From the NCBI RefSeq assembly GCF_001282685.1, contig NZ_LN875035.1, forward strand, positions 1,220,250 to 1,284,249: a stretch of 64,000 nucleotides of DNA, read 5' to 3'. Below are positions 24,662-34,700 of the stretch, in pieces; position 1 is the stretch's first letter, and each line of letters starts with the position of its first letter. A program made the translations under genes and the position numbers. The notes under the pieces were generated by a model. That model was not told where the DNA came from and did no database searches. It was given only the letters and a program-made list of their open reading frames with translations. The stretch is from Niameybacter massiliensis (GTDB taxonomy: Bacteria; Bacillota; Clostridia; Lachnospirales; Cellulosilyticaceae).

Positions 24662-25588
24662 TTATTCTATATCTTGTTCTCTTTGTTCTTCTATTTCATC
24701 AATATCTTCTTCTATTTCTTGTTCCATTTGTTCTTCTATTTCATCAATATCTTCTTCTATTTCTTGTTCCATTTGTTCTTCTATTTCATCAATCTCATCT
24801 TGTACATCTTCTTCTGTCAATGTGTAAATATGAGAAAACTTCTTTTCTAATGCCTTATTTAAATATTTGAGCGCACCTTTATATTTTTCTTGTGTCTCTA
24901 ACAGTAAGGCATAATAGTAGTATGGATCTGGGAAATTGGCATAGTTTTCGATAAGTTCTTTGCAAAGTTTTGCAGCTTCCACATTCTCTTCTAGATAATA
25001 GTAGCTGGTTGCAAGATTACTTTTTATACGCTCATTGTTTTCATAAAGTTCAAAGGCTTTCAAGTTAAATTCTAATGCTTTTTCATACGCTTCTGCCTCA
25101 ATAAACAAATAGCCTAATGTTTCATAAATAAGCATACTATTTTTTTCATTTAAAAGTGCCTCATAGATTTCAATAGCTCTATGTACATTCCCTTGTTTCC
25201 AAATACTTAGTGCATTTGTAGCATTGTAGTTAAGACGTTCATTTTCATTCATAATCGCTGGATTAAGTGTGCCTAAAATCTTTGCACACGCTTCTATATT
25301 GCCTTCACTTACTAAGCGATAGGCATATAAAATTTTCGCCATGTTCGGACAGTCTTGTACTGCAATGGCTTTTTCATACAGCTCAAAGCTCTTTGTAATA
25401 TTTCCCTTTTGATAAGCAGATGCTGCTGAAGAAGCCCACAAAGCTGCCCTTTGCTTATACATAACAAACCCAAAGATTACAACAAACACTCCTATACCTA
25501 AGAATGCATTTTTCATAATAAAAGAACAAAAAATACTCAGTACAGCCCCTAGTAGTAATATGATATTAGCAGAATTAATCTTTTTCAT
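24662..25588 (-). CDS. Membrane-anchored TPR protein with acidic tail repeats
   Basis: This 308-residue protein has two N-terminal membrane segments (~5-40), four to six TPR units (~60-240) and an acidic C-terminal tail (~255-308). In the tail a 15-residue unit EIEEQMEQEIEEDID recurs almost three times. Start chosen at 25588 because AAAGGAG lies five bases upstream. It is the last gene downstream of the flippase-like, deacetylase and glycosyltransferase genes (46-base gap), so it may scaffold that envelope system. TPRs bind partner proteins; the partner is unknown. Confidence 0.75.
   Translation of the reverse strand: MKKINSANIILLLGAVLSIFCSFIMKNAFLGIGVFVVIFGFVMYKQRAALWASSAASAYQKGNITKSFELYEKAIAVQDCPNMAKILYAYRLVSEGNIEACAKILGTLNPAIMNENERLNYNATNALSIWKQGNVHRAIEIYEALLNEKNSMLIYETLGYLFIEAEAYEKALEFNLKAFELYENNERIKSNLATSYYYLEENVEAAKLCKELIENYANFPDPYYYYALLLETQEKYKGALKYLNKALEKKFSHIYTLTEEDVQDEIDEIEEQMEQEIEEDIDEIEEQMEQEIEEDIDEIEEQREQDIE
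24665..24800. repeat. 45-bp tandem repeat at the 3' end of the TPR gene
   Basis: The plus-strand 45-base unit beginning CTTCTATTTCATCAATATC recurs about 2.7 times with almost no change, encoding the acidic 15-residue repeats. Length is in frame. Confidence 0.9.
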
Positions 25589-25634
25589 AAAATCTCCTTT
25601 CATCTCCTGTCTAATTATAACTATTATAACCTAT

Positions 25635-26678
25635 TTATAATTTTTTTAAAGAATAGTTACGAGATTTCACTAATGAATAACCAAAAATGATTAGTCCACT
25701 TATGGCAATAGCTATATAAAAACTGACACCTCTACTAAGTAACATTGCACCACTTAAGAGATGAGCTGGAAACAATGATTGATATAAAAGTACAAATCCG
25801 CTCTCACTTACTCCCATTGCCCCTGGTACAGGGAAAGCCGACACACTTACATAAAGGACTGACTGTAAGGCAAGGATCGTCCATAAAGAATACTGTTCTA
25901 AGCCAAATGATAAGTATATCCAATAAGGAATACTGTGTAATGCTGCAACCTGTAACACTGTTGTTAATAAAATTTGTAGAACAATCCCTTTTTTATTTTT
26001 CAAATGAGTAGCACTTTCTTGATACTCTTGTAAATGGCTATATAACTTTTCTTCAAGTTGTTCCACTTTTTTATAACGACATAACCTAATAAGCACAACA
26101 ACACCATTTACTAATACTGTCGATAGTCTTTTTGAAAAAATAAAAATTAATACAATAACAAGAATCATAAAATTCATAAAAACGCCCAATAAAATAAGGT
26201 ACCTTAACCCTCCAATGGACTGGGTCATACGGTTATATTGTCCTATCAAACCAATACATGCAAACATTATAGATACCACCTGAAAGCTAGATAACTCAAT
26301 AAGTAATGCTAAAGAAGAATGTGAGATAGATACTTTATCCTTTTGCATATAATAGATTTGCATAGGTTGTCCACCTGTAGCAGAAGGTGTAATTGAGCTG
26401 AAAAAGAAACCTACCAATGCATATTTTATTGTCTGAAAAATGTTTTTATGATATCCAAATATTCCCAAGCACCTTTTAATATTCCACGCTTCGCCTAATA
26501 CAAATAGCCCCATACATGCAAGTGCTATAAAAATATAAGGAATCTTCACACGTCTTATGATGTTCAAAAGTTCTGCTATATTTTCATTTCTTAACAAGAT
26601 GAACCATGTAAGTGCAAGTACACAAATAAATACCACACCGCCCTTTAGTATTTGTTTGCACTTGCTTTGTTTATTCAT
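25635..26678 (-). CDS. LPG-synthase-TM / flippase-like membrane protein (UPF0104)
   Basis: The 347-residue protein has about eight to nine membrane segments. FFSSITPSATGGQPMQIYYM and FPVPGAMGVSES are the two conserved loops of the AglD/MprF N-terminal (LPG_synthase_TM, UPF0104) family. Relatives move or modify lipid-linked sugars or lysyl-lipids. I begin it at the ATG 26678, which follows GGAG and overlaps the end of the deacetylase gene by eight bases (translational coupling); the longer frame would overlap by 65. Together with the upstream glycosyltransferase and deacetylase it suggests handling of a glycolipid. Confidence 0.8.
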   Translation of the reverse strand: MNKQSKCKQILKGGVVFICVLALTWFILLRNENIAELLNIIRRVKIPYIFIALACMGLFVLGEAWNIKRCLGIFGYHKNIFQTIKYALVGFFFSSITPSATGGQPMQIYYMQKDKVSISHSSLALLIELSSFQVVSIMFACIGLIGQYNRMTQSIGGLRYLILLGVFMNFMILVIVLIFIFSKRLSTVLVNGVVVLIRLCRYKKVEQLEEKLYSHLQEYQESATHLKNKKGIVLQILLTTVLQVAALHSIPYWIYLSFGLEQYSLWTILALQSVLYVSVSAFPVPGAMGVSESGFVLLYQSLFPAHLLSGAMLLSRGVSFYIAIAISGLIIFGYSLVKSRNYSLKKL

Positions 26679-27354
26679 AATAATGCTCCACTGTATCAAA
26701 CTTATAACCTTTTGAAATCCAAAATGGTAATACACCCTCTAATGCTTCAATCATTCTTCTTGGCGCTTCATTACTCCCACGTCCATCATGTAAACATACA
26801 ATATCTCCACCATTTGTTCTCACGATTAGTTTTTGCTGAATTTTAGTAACTGTTGTATTCCCTCTCCAATCCTGTGCCATAACCTTCCATAATACAGCCT
26901 GTAATCCTCTTTTTTTAGATTCTAAAATCGTACTAATATTAAAGTGTCCCCATGGAGGTCTAAAATAATGAATATCTACACCTAATTGCTTCATAATCTC
27001 TATACTTTGCTCAAAATCATATTCAGTAGATGCTGGTGTCTGCACTAGCCCATTTTTATGTGACAAGGAATGTAAACCTATTAAATGCCCTGCCTGCTGC
27101 ATTCTCTTTATAATTGCTGAATTTTGTTTTGCAAACTCTGCAACTACAAAAAAGCTTGCTTTAATATTGTATCTATCTAATAAATTTAACAGTTGAAGTG
27201 TGTATTCTGAGTCTGGTCCATCATCAAATGTTAAATATATGGTTTGATTACATCTACCTTTTTGAAAGTAGTTCCATATTTTATATCCATATGTAGGCAT
27301 AATGCTATAACTTAAAAATAGAAGAAACAATGCACTAAAAATGACTATCTTCAT
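26671..27354 (-). CDS. Polysaccharide deacetylase (NodB domain)
   Basis: A 227-residue protein with an N-terminal signal or anchor (~3-22) and a NodB fold. TFDDGPD carries the catalytic aspartate and metal aspartate; HSLSHKNG provides the metal histidines; RPPWGH and VCLHDG complete the site. It would remove acetyl groups from an N-acetylated glycan outside the membrane, such as peptidoglycan or a lipid-linked sugar. Its ATG shares one base with the stop of the glycosyltransferase gene. All catalytic residues appear present. Confidence 0.9.
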   Translation of the reverse strand: MKIVIFSALFLLFLSYSIMPTYGYKIWNYFQKGRCNQTIYLTFDDGPDSEYTLQLLNLLDRYNIKASFFVVAEFAKQNSAIIKRMQQAGHLIGLHSLSHKNGLVQTPASTEYDFEQSIEIMKQLGVDIHYFRPPWGHFNISTILESKKRGLQAVLWKVMAQDWRGNTTVTKIQQKLIVRTNGGDIVCLHDGRGSNEAPRRMIEALEGVLPFWISKGYKFDTVEHYYE

Positions 27355-28430
27355 TATGCAACCTCCTTTTTACCAAAATAATGAGATGGGCATAGGCAAT
27401 CCCATTCAAGTTTTATATTTGCCATATTTACTTCCATCTGCTCAAGAAGAGCATCATTGTTAAGAAGATCCATAATATCTTCATAGACATCCTTTTTATC
27501 TGACCACACAATACGTCCAATATTTTTTTGTTCAATATATTCCGCATTCCCAATTTCTTGCATCAGAAATGGCTTAATAATATACAAAGGTGTTCGGCAA
27601 TAAATTGCTTCAAAAGTTGTACTACCTCCAGACTTTGTAATAACTAAATCTGCTCGTCTCATATACTCTGCTACTTTATCTGTATATCCTACTACATTAA
27701 TAGCTGGAAAATCTTTTTTCATCTTTAAAAATAAGGCTTTATTTTTTCCTGTAATAACAGTAATGTGTAAACTTTTATTCCTACATAACTTAGTTAAAAA
27801 CTTATGATATGAAGGAATAAGTCCAAGTCCTCCTCCCATAATAAGCACTTCTTTTCTCCTCTTTATACCTGTATGTGTTTTCAATACCTCCTTATGAAAA
27901 TCCTCTCTTACTGGAATCCCACTGACTCTAATCTTGTCTTCATATACACCTTTAGAAATAAGTATATTCTTTGTAATGGTTGCTCCGACAAAATATATAT
28001 CTGTATGGGGCGTTATCCATTCTTCATGAGCCGTAATATCTGTAATATAAGTATATAGAGGAATCGATGTGCCTACTTTTTCTTTATAGGCTGAAATGTA
28101 TTGTGAACTCACTGGTAAAGTGGATATAACTAAATCCGCCTGATACTCAGATAATAATTGGTGTACTTTTTTTACAACTGATTTCTTCAATGTTATATTA
28201 CTATGTCTACATGCAATTTCATTTAAGCAGTTATAAATAGAGGCACACTTATTTACCATAAAGTTAAAGCTGGCGTAAATAACTGTACTACTTTTTGGAA
28301 ACATATATTCAATTATATCTACTATATATACATGCGCTTCAGGATTCATTCTTGTAATCTCTTGCTGTATTGATTCAGCTGCGCTATAATGCCCCATTCC
28401 AAAGTGCCCGGTTAAAATTAAAATATTCAT
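27354..28430 (-). CDS. MGDG-synthase/UgtP-like glycosyltransferase
   Basis: A 358-residue GT-B enzyme with an N-terminal MGDG-synthase domain (LTGHFGMGHYSAAESI) and a MurG-like nucleotide-sugar domain (VGYTDKVAEYMRRADLVITKSGGSTTFEAI). Relatives add glucose or galactose from UDP-sugars to diacylglycerol, making membrane glycolipids and lipoteichoic-acid anchors. Start at the ATG 28430 with AGAAG; a GTG immediately upstream is equally in frame. It heads a tightly overlapped operon with the deacetylase and the flippase-like protein. Exact acceptor unproven. Confidence 0.82.
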   Translation of the reverse strand: MNILILTGHFGMGHYSAAESIQQEITRMNPEAHVYIVDIIEYMFPKSSTVIYASFNFMVNKCASIYNCLNEIACRHSNITLKKSVVKKVHQLLSEYQADLVISTLPVSSQYISAYKEKVGTSIPLYTYITDITAHEEWITPHTDIYFVGATITKNILISKGVYEDKIRVSGIPVREDFHKEVLKTHTGIKRRKEVLIMGGGLGLIPSYHKFLTKLCRNKSLHITVITGKNKALFLKMKKDFPAINVVGYTDKVAEYMRRADLVITKSGGSTTFEAIYCRTPLYIIKPFLMQEIGNAEYIEQKNIGRIVWSDKKDVYEDIMDLLNNDALLEQMEVNMANIKLEWDCLCPSHYFGKKEVA

Positions 28431-28438
28431 CACGCTTC

Positions 28439-28450
28439 TTAGGCAGTCAT
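28439..28450 (-). promoter_or_regulatory. Possible minimal ORF (M-T-A-stop) before the glycosyltransferase
   Basis: The best ribosome site in this leader, AGGAGGAAAGG, serves not the glycosyltransferase but an ATG-ACT-GCC-TAA four codons long, ending nine bases before the gene's own start. Ribosomes ending there could re-start on the gene. Could be chance. Confidence 0.3.
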
Positions 28451-28556
28451 TCGCCCTTTCCTCCTAATTGTATATTTGTATTTTATTCATACAGTATACT
28501 TAAGAATTCTTTCTGTAAGATTTACATTCCCTTAAGAAATCTTAAGGTAAAAAAAT

Positions 28557-28595
28557 AAATCCAGAAGCTCATCACCTAACAAGCTTTCTGGATTT
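28557..28595 (-). terminator. Terminator of the HdeD-like gene
   Basis: AAATCCAGAAGCT pairs with AGCTTTCTGGATTT (one bulge), followed on the minus strand by a T-rich run. Confidence 0.8.
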
Positions 28596-28622
28596 ATATC
28601 ATTCATATTTTATTTTAAAACT

Positions 28623-29126
28623 TTAGGCATGGCATCCTATATAGACTTCACTTCCTGCTAAGAAGATAAAATAAGCACCTATAATGTACGGAATATAAGG
28701 GATTATAAAGACTATAGCCACTGGTGAAAGAACAATAAGTAGACCAATAATTACAGTAACTACTCCTTGTATAGTTCTAAAATTCAAACCTAGATTTTTA
28801 TTTTTAAAAGCTATGACAAGTTCAAATAATCCTCTTACTAGAGACCATGCACCATAAAATACAAGTAACATTTCTATGGTTGCCATTGGTGAAATAATGA
28901 GGATAAGCCCAAATAAAATATCTATAACACCTGATATTAAAGTATACATTTTAAATGAACTATGCCATCCATGCACAATCTTTGATATGGCAGCTCCAAT
29001 CATGAGTATGCCTATTAAAAAAGCAAAACTTAATAAAGATTGTAATGGACATAAGAAAAATAAAATTCCCACTACAGCAAGCAAAATACCATCTAGAATA
29101 AATAATTTATCAATATAGTTTTTCAT
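28623..29126 (-). CDS. HdeD-family (DUF308) membrane protein
   Basis: The protein has 167 residues with six closely spaced membrane segments forming three two-helix repeats, e.g. GILLAVVGILFFLCPLQS and GVIDILFGLILIISPMA. This is the DUF308/HdeD layout; E. coli HdeD is linked to acid resistance but the molecular role is unknown. Ribosome site AAGGAG. Single-gene unit with its own terminator. Confidence 0.85.
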   Translation of the reverse strand: MKNYIDKLFILDGILLAVVGILFFLCPLQSLLSFAFLIGILMIGAAISKIVHGWHSSFKMYTLISGVIDILFGLILIISPMATIEMLLVFYGAWSLVRGLFELVIAFKNKNLGLNFRTIQGVVTVIIGLLIVLSPVAIVFIIPYIPYIIGAYFIFLAGSEVYIGCHA

Positions 29127-29209
29127 TCTTGTACTCCTTGATTTATAATTTTTATCCTATAGCTATTTTGTCTCATTTTCAAAAAATCACTCATACATAT
29201 TATGCTTTT

Positions 29210-30604
29210 TCATTTTATATTCCAAATACTCTCATCTATTATAGGATAAATATATCCCGCATCCTTTAAGAGTATAAATCCTGCATTATATACAGTATTA
29301 ATAAATTGTTTTGTTTTACTATTTCTAATATGTTCTGTATATTCTTTTTTCATTTCACCACTAAATGCATTATTAAAATCTATATCCACACTTAAAGTTT
29401 CAAAGGCTTTATCTAGAAGCTCCAAATAATGCTTTTGCATTTCTATAACTTCCTGTTTCTTCTTTTGAAATATATCTTGATTTAATGTACTACTTTCATC
29501 TTTTAATGCTCCAATAGCTTCTTTTATCTTATCCCCTTCTTCTATAAGTTCATCATGATTTATTAGAAGTACAGAGTTTGTCGATGTTAGCTCATCTTTT
29601 ATCAGGTAGTCCTCTTGAGTATCCATATTATAGCATCTATTTTCATTTGCTTCCGTTGTATAAAATATCTCGTAAGTTTCAAAATCAACTGTATTATAGA
29701 TAGAATCTGCTAAAAATGTAAAACGTTCATTTACGCACTTTGGCAACTCATATTTAGGATACTTACTATTACCTCCACTATGCCATCCATCATAATTTCT
29801 ATACATTTGCTCATCTGTCTTACCAAAATCCCAATAAGTCACTCTTCCTTTTTCAGTTGTGCTTCCATAAGTTGCATCAACATGATAATAAGCGCCATCC
29901 ATCTTTACAATATTCCAAACATGAGATTTATCATTAGATACTGCTAAATGGTTTTCTATACCTAATTGGTCTAAAATGGTTCGCATTGCATACGCATAAT
30001 GAGTGCAAATACCTTTTTGACTTACAATAATATCCCCTTGTGTGCGTCCATCTATACCTATTGTGTAAACACACTGTGAAAGCCAATTATAGATTGCAAG
30101 AACTTGCTCAGATTCACTTCTACTCATATCCACTACTTCATTTAAAATATATTCTATTTTTCTAATATACTCATCTTTATAAGCAATAGCAGTATCTCTA
30201 TCATATATACCAAAATATTGAATATTGATTACTTGATTAATAGAATCTAGGCTTAATCCTGATAGATAAGGAAACTCTGGACGACTATAAAGTGCATCTG
30301 CAAGACTTTCTAATTCTTCTTGATCTAGAGTAAATCCCTCTATATTAAGAGAGGGTTCAAACTGATTAATAGCATCTACCAATAGCTTATAAAGTTCTTC
30401 ATCTGGATTAAGATAAGCCTTTTCATTAGGTGTTATTAAATATTGATTATAATTAATATACATCTTTTCTTCTTCCTTATTAGGTATCACTAAATCATCT
30501 GTATATTTGGGTTCCTCTTCTTTTATATTGGTATTATTACTACATCCAACTAATATTAAGCTACTAAACAACATCATTATTAGATATTTTCTTAGCTTAT
30601 TCAT
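29210..30604 (-). CDS. Lipoprotein with transglutaminase-like domain
   Basis: A 464-residue secreted protein. A signal peptide with lipobox LVGC (Cys at ~21) is followed at ~175-270 by a transglutaminase-like core with catalytic Cys in GICTHYAYAMR, His in SHVWNIVK and Asp in YHVDATYG. All three residues are present, so it may be an active peptidase or transglutaminase acting at the cell surface. The ATG at 30604 is chosen because AAAGGAGG lies five bases upstream; this removes eleven residues of a longer frame and leaves a normal lipoprotein signal. The C-terminal ~190 residues match no domain I know. Confidence 0.87.
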   Translation of the reverse strand: MNKLRKYLIMMLFSSLILVGCSNNTNIKEEEPKYTDDLVIPNKEEEKMYINYNQYLITPNEKAYLNPDEELYKLLVDAINQFEPSLNIEGFTLDQEELESLADALYSRPEFPYLSGLSLDSINQVINIQYFGIYDRDTAIAYKDEYIRKIEYILNEVVDMSRSESEQVLAIYNWLSQCVYTIGIDGRTQGDIIVSQKGICTHYAYAMRTILDQLGIENHLAVSNDKSHVWNIVKMDGAYYHVDATYGSTTEKGRVTYWDFGKTDEQMYRNYDGWHSGGNSKYPKYELPKCVNERFTFLADSIYNTVDFETYEIFYTTEANENRCYNMDTQEDYLIKDELTSTNSVLLINHDELIEEGDKIKEAIGALKDESSTLNQDIFQKKKQEVIEMQKHYLELLDKAFETLSVDIDFNNAFSGEMKKEYTEHIRNSKTKQFINTVYNAGFILLKDAGYIYPIIDESIWNIK

Positions 30605-30699
30605 AACTACCTCCTTTGGATTATACATATTTTTCATTATAAGATGGCCTTGATTGATTTACAATTGAATCTGCTAATATATCACATAATTTTAATAAT

Positions 30700-30748
30700 A
30701 AATAAAGGTCGATTTCATAAGCTTTTCTTATAAAATCAACCTTTATTT
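30700..30748 (-). terminator. Terminator of the yitT-like gene
   Basis: A long inverted repeat (AAATAAAGGTCGATTTCATAAG against its near-complement, two mismatches) with a short loop immediately after the gene. Confidence 0.82.
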
Positions 30749-30754
30749 AAATCT

Positions 30755-31600
30755 CTACATATATTCCTTATGTAACGTAAATCCTCGACCTCGTACTTCA
30801 TTCACTTGATTAATAATCATAAAAGCATTTTCATCTATATTCATGGTTAAATCATTGACTTTAGAAAGTTCTCTACTAGACACTACTGTAAGCACAGCAT
30901 AACCTTCTTTACGTGTATGACCACCCTCACTATGAATCAACGTAGTACCTCGGTCTAACTTGGTACGAATTGCCTCACTAATGGCTTCGCTTTTTTCACT
31001 TATGATCTTAATCTGCATTTGATTTCTTCCAATCATCAATACTTTATCTAGTACTGTTGTATAAAGAAGAACAAGTAAAATGCCGTAAAGAATTTGTTCT
31101 TTACTTGAGAAAATCATTTGAGTTAATAAAATCAAACAGTCAAACACAGACATAGTCATAGAAACAGGTAACTTTAACTTTTTATTTAAAATAAGTGGTG
31201 GAATATCCATTCCTCCTGTTGAAGCACCCGAACGAATGACCATTCCAATCCCTGCCCCAATAAGTAAACCCGCAAATACAGTAGCTAACATAGTATCATT
31301 TGTTATACCACTGCCACCAAACCATTTTTCAAAAACACCCAAGATAAATGGGTAGTAAAATGTACTTAAAATCGTTGTCAGCGCAAAAGCTTTCCCTAGT
31401 ACAACTGCACCTGCTACAAACATTATTACATTGAAAACACCTACAAAAACTGAAACAGGCACACCAAACTGATGCTGAAATACAAGCGCTAAACCTGTGC
31501 TCCCACCAGTAATCAGATTGTTGGGTAAAATAAAGAGTGCAACTGCCAAGGCATACAAAGTATTGCCTAGTAAAATGGTTAAAATCTTTTTCATTGGCAT
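30755..31600 (-). CDS. YitT-family membrane protein (DUF2179 C-terminal domain)
   Basis: The 281-residue protein has five or six membrane segments (~5-190) with NLITGGSTGLALV and RSGASTGGMDIPPLIL, followed by a cytoplasmic DUF2179 domain (~205-281, GRGFTLHKEYM). The family is common in Firmicutes and structurally uncharacterised for substrate. Stand-alone gene. Confidence 0.88.
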   Translation of the reverse strand: MPMKKILTILLGNTLYALAVALFILPNNLITGGSTGLALVFQHQFGVPVSVFVGVFNVIMFVAGAVVLGKAFALTTILSTFYYPFILGVFEKWFGGSGITNDTMLATVFAGLLIGAGIGMVIRSGASTGGMDIPPLILNKKLKLPVSMTMSVFDCLILLTQMIFSSKEQILYGILLVLLYTTVLDKVLMIGRNQMQIKIISEKSEAISEAIRTKLDRGTTLIHSEGGHTRKEGYAVLTVVSSRELSKVNDLTMNIDENAFMIINQVNEVRGRGFTLHKEYM

Positions 31601-31720
31601 TATCTTTTATTCCTTTCTGTATCTCTTGTATCATGATAAACCTTATACATTATACCACAGTCTACACTCTTTATGCCTACTCTAATCATTCCCTTTTCTG
31701 CTCAATTTATATACTTAAAT

Positions 31721-34700
31721 TCATTCTATAATTTGTTGATGTGTACAATCTATCTCTAACGCTTTTATGAAATACTCTTTTGCTTTTCCCTCATCTTCTA
31801 GGCCAAGTTTTCCAAGTCCTATAAGATAATAGCAATGCAGTTCATTGCGCTTATTGAGATCCTCATCAAAAATCAAGAAATCTGGTAAAGATACTGCAAA
31901 GTAATCTACTTTTATATCATCAAATAAATGTTTTTCACCATAGCTTAACAATTTATTAAATCTACTTCTTGCTTGTTTTTCATTTCCTAATGCTCTATAA
32001 GCTAAGCCTTGGAAATATATATTCTCTGGTGGCTGATCATTATAATACATAGCACTTGCAGGTTCATTAATTCCCAATGTTGCCTTAAAAAAGTTTGCTT
32101 TGGCGTGTTCAATTTCTTCTATAGCTTTATAGCAAAGGCCCAAGTTAAAGTAAACTTCGTTATCTGTACTCCCTGCTAATTTACCTTCTCCTAAATTATC
32201 AGGATAAGATAAAGCCTCTATAAGTAATGTAATCGCCTTTTCATATGCTTTAACTCTCATGTGCTGTTTTGCACATCCTACCTGTGCTTTCACATATTGT
32301 TTGGTGATCTTCCCTTCGCCCCCCTCCCATGGATGAAACTGTCTTTTTGCAATAAGTATTTTTGCTTTTTCATAATCTTTTACTAAATTAAGCAACGTTA
32401 TATATTCCACATATAAGTCATCTCTTATTTCTACAAGATCCAAATGCTTCTTAAAATGAGATAACCGCTCCTCTATACTTACATTGAGTTTTTTATAAAG
32501 TTGATCTAGCTCTAAAAATACTCTTGCATCCTTTTCATTTAACACAAAAGCTTTTTCAAGCATTACTTTTGCTTGTTCTGGTTGATGGCACTTATTATAG
32601 TATGCAAGAGATAAATTACGATAAGGTGTTGCAAATGTTGGGTATGCTTCTACACATAACTCCCATCCTTCAACAGCTCTATCATATTGTTTTCTATCAT
32701 ACCATAAGTTCCCTAAGTAATAAGCTGCCATACCTGCACTTTGAAGTGTGGATTGAACATGCTCTAGAACAATAATATCTATTAAATCATTAGGAAAACA
32801 ATAATCCGGGCATGCTTTCTCACCCTTTTCATAGTACCTTTTCCCTTCCTCCTCATCTCCTAACTTGTACAAACAGTAACCTTTATAATATTGATTTAAA
32901 GGGGAATTACCAACTTCTAAAACGCTTATCGCTTCTTCATACATACCACTTTGCATATAATTTCTTGCAAGGATTAGTGGCATCTGAATATCTTCTTTAC
33001 GAATAAATGTATGAACTGATACAAACTGCTTACCTTGTAATTTTAAAATCAATGCTATTTCATTTTTTACAAGTTTATCTAATCTATCTATTTTCTCAGT
33101 CTCATGAGCAAAAACTAGAGCTTCTTCAAGACTTCCTAACTTTCTAAGAATCGCTATTTTTAAATGTCTTGCATCTATACTATGATAGTTTCTAACTATA
33201 GACATCTCAATATGTTCTAGTGCCTCTTGGTAGTTCCCCTTTAATGCATCGATTTGAGCAATTTGATAATAACCTGCATGTTGATACTCACTATTCCATG
33301 TTGCCTTGTAGAAAGCTGCATAGGCTGCTTCATATTTTTGTTGATACTTCAAGCTAAGTCCAAGTAAGTAATATCCCTCTCCATCGTATGGATTGGGACT
33401 ATGTCTTATAGCACTCTTAACTGCCTGTCTAAAATATGTCTCACTCTTTTCAAATAATCCTCTTCTAAGAAGTAAAGAACCATATGCCGTGTTAATACGT
33501 ATATCCTCTGGATCTCTTTTTAATCCTTCTAAGTAGTAAGGATCTGGCTCATAGGTGGCATGGCGGTATTGTTCAATATGCTTCCCTGCTAAATATAAAG
33601 CTTCTGTGTTCTTAAGTGTTTCTGGCTCCTCAATAGGTTTGGCCGGCTCTGGTATTTCTTCAATTTCTGGTTCTTTAGCTGTATATTCTAGAATTAATGC
33701 TCCTCTTTCATTTGTTACACGAAGTGTAAGTTCATATTCTTTTTCTTCACCTACATAAACTTCTTTCACAAAGGTAATAGATGGGTCAAGGGAAAGCTTC
33801 TCATCTATATAGACTTGCTCTTTTCCCACGAATTCTACATGAATATTTTGCATAGTTGTTGTATAAATCCCTACTTTGGCTTTGCCTTCTCTTAACTCAG
33901 TACTTAAAGCAATATCTTTGGTTGCATTTTTTACATATCCAATACCTTTGTAAGGCATAAAATATTGAGTAAATGTCTTCTCCTCATAAGGTGCCAGCCA
34001 TGTAAAGTCTGGTTGATTATCTGTATAGATACCTGTCATTAATTCAATATAGGGTCCATCTTCATCTGTCAAATTACAATCCCAAGCCTTACCAAAGTCT
34101 CCACATCCCCAAGTCCATTGCTTTTTCCCTGGTGAAATATGATGATTAGCAACATGTAAAATACCTGCCCCAACAGCATTATCATATCCTCCCACAAAGT
34201 TATAATCTGATTTGTAAGCCATGTAAGATGTAGGGACAGGGATATTTTTGTATCTAGAGATATCTACGCCTTCTGAGTAATCCATTTTATAATAGGTTCC
34301 TGTCGCGATAGGGAACTTAGATACATCCCGTTTCCCATGATCCATAACAGCATGCACATCCGGTGGAAATATAGACTGTGTATAATCATTGACTGCTACA
34401 GCTGGATTTGCCCACCAAAGGAAAGTTTGATTTTCATCTGTTCTATTATACAGTTGTCCCTTGATTTCTATATAAGCCTTATCTGGATAAAGAGTAAATC
34501 CTGCCATTCCTTTTGTTCCATACATTCTATCAATTTCACTGACCCATACCGTTTTGCTTCCATCCTTATTTTCTTCAATATGATAATCTACTGGGCCATA
34601 TGTATTGGGCCTGTGATGCTGTGGCCAATTAAATTCGATTCCCCCAGAAATCCATGGCCCCACAAGCCCTACAAGTGCTGGCTTAATCACATGGTTATAA

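Noticed and set aside
24621-24870. Plus-strand frames of serine/isoleucine or leucine/valine repeats
   Set aside because: Antisense shadows of the 45-bp repeat in the TPR gene.
28530-28547. CCTTAAG/CTTAAGG hairpin before the HdeD terminator
   Set aside because: Short, no gene ends into it on either strand in the right direction; probably chance in AT-rich DNA.
31329-31634. Cysteine-rich 101-codon minus-strand frame overlapping yitT
   Set aside because: Different frame of the yitT gene; no ribosome site and no known cysteine-rich family.
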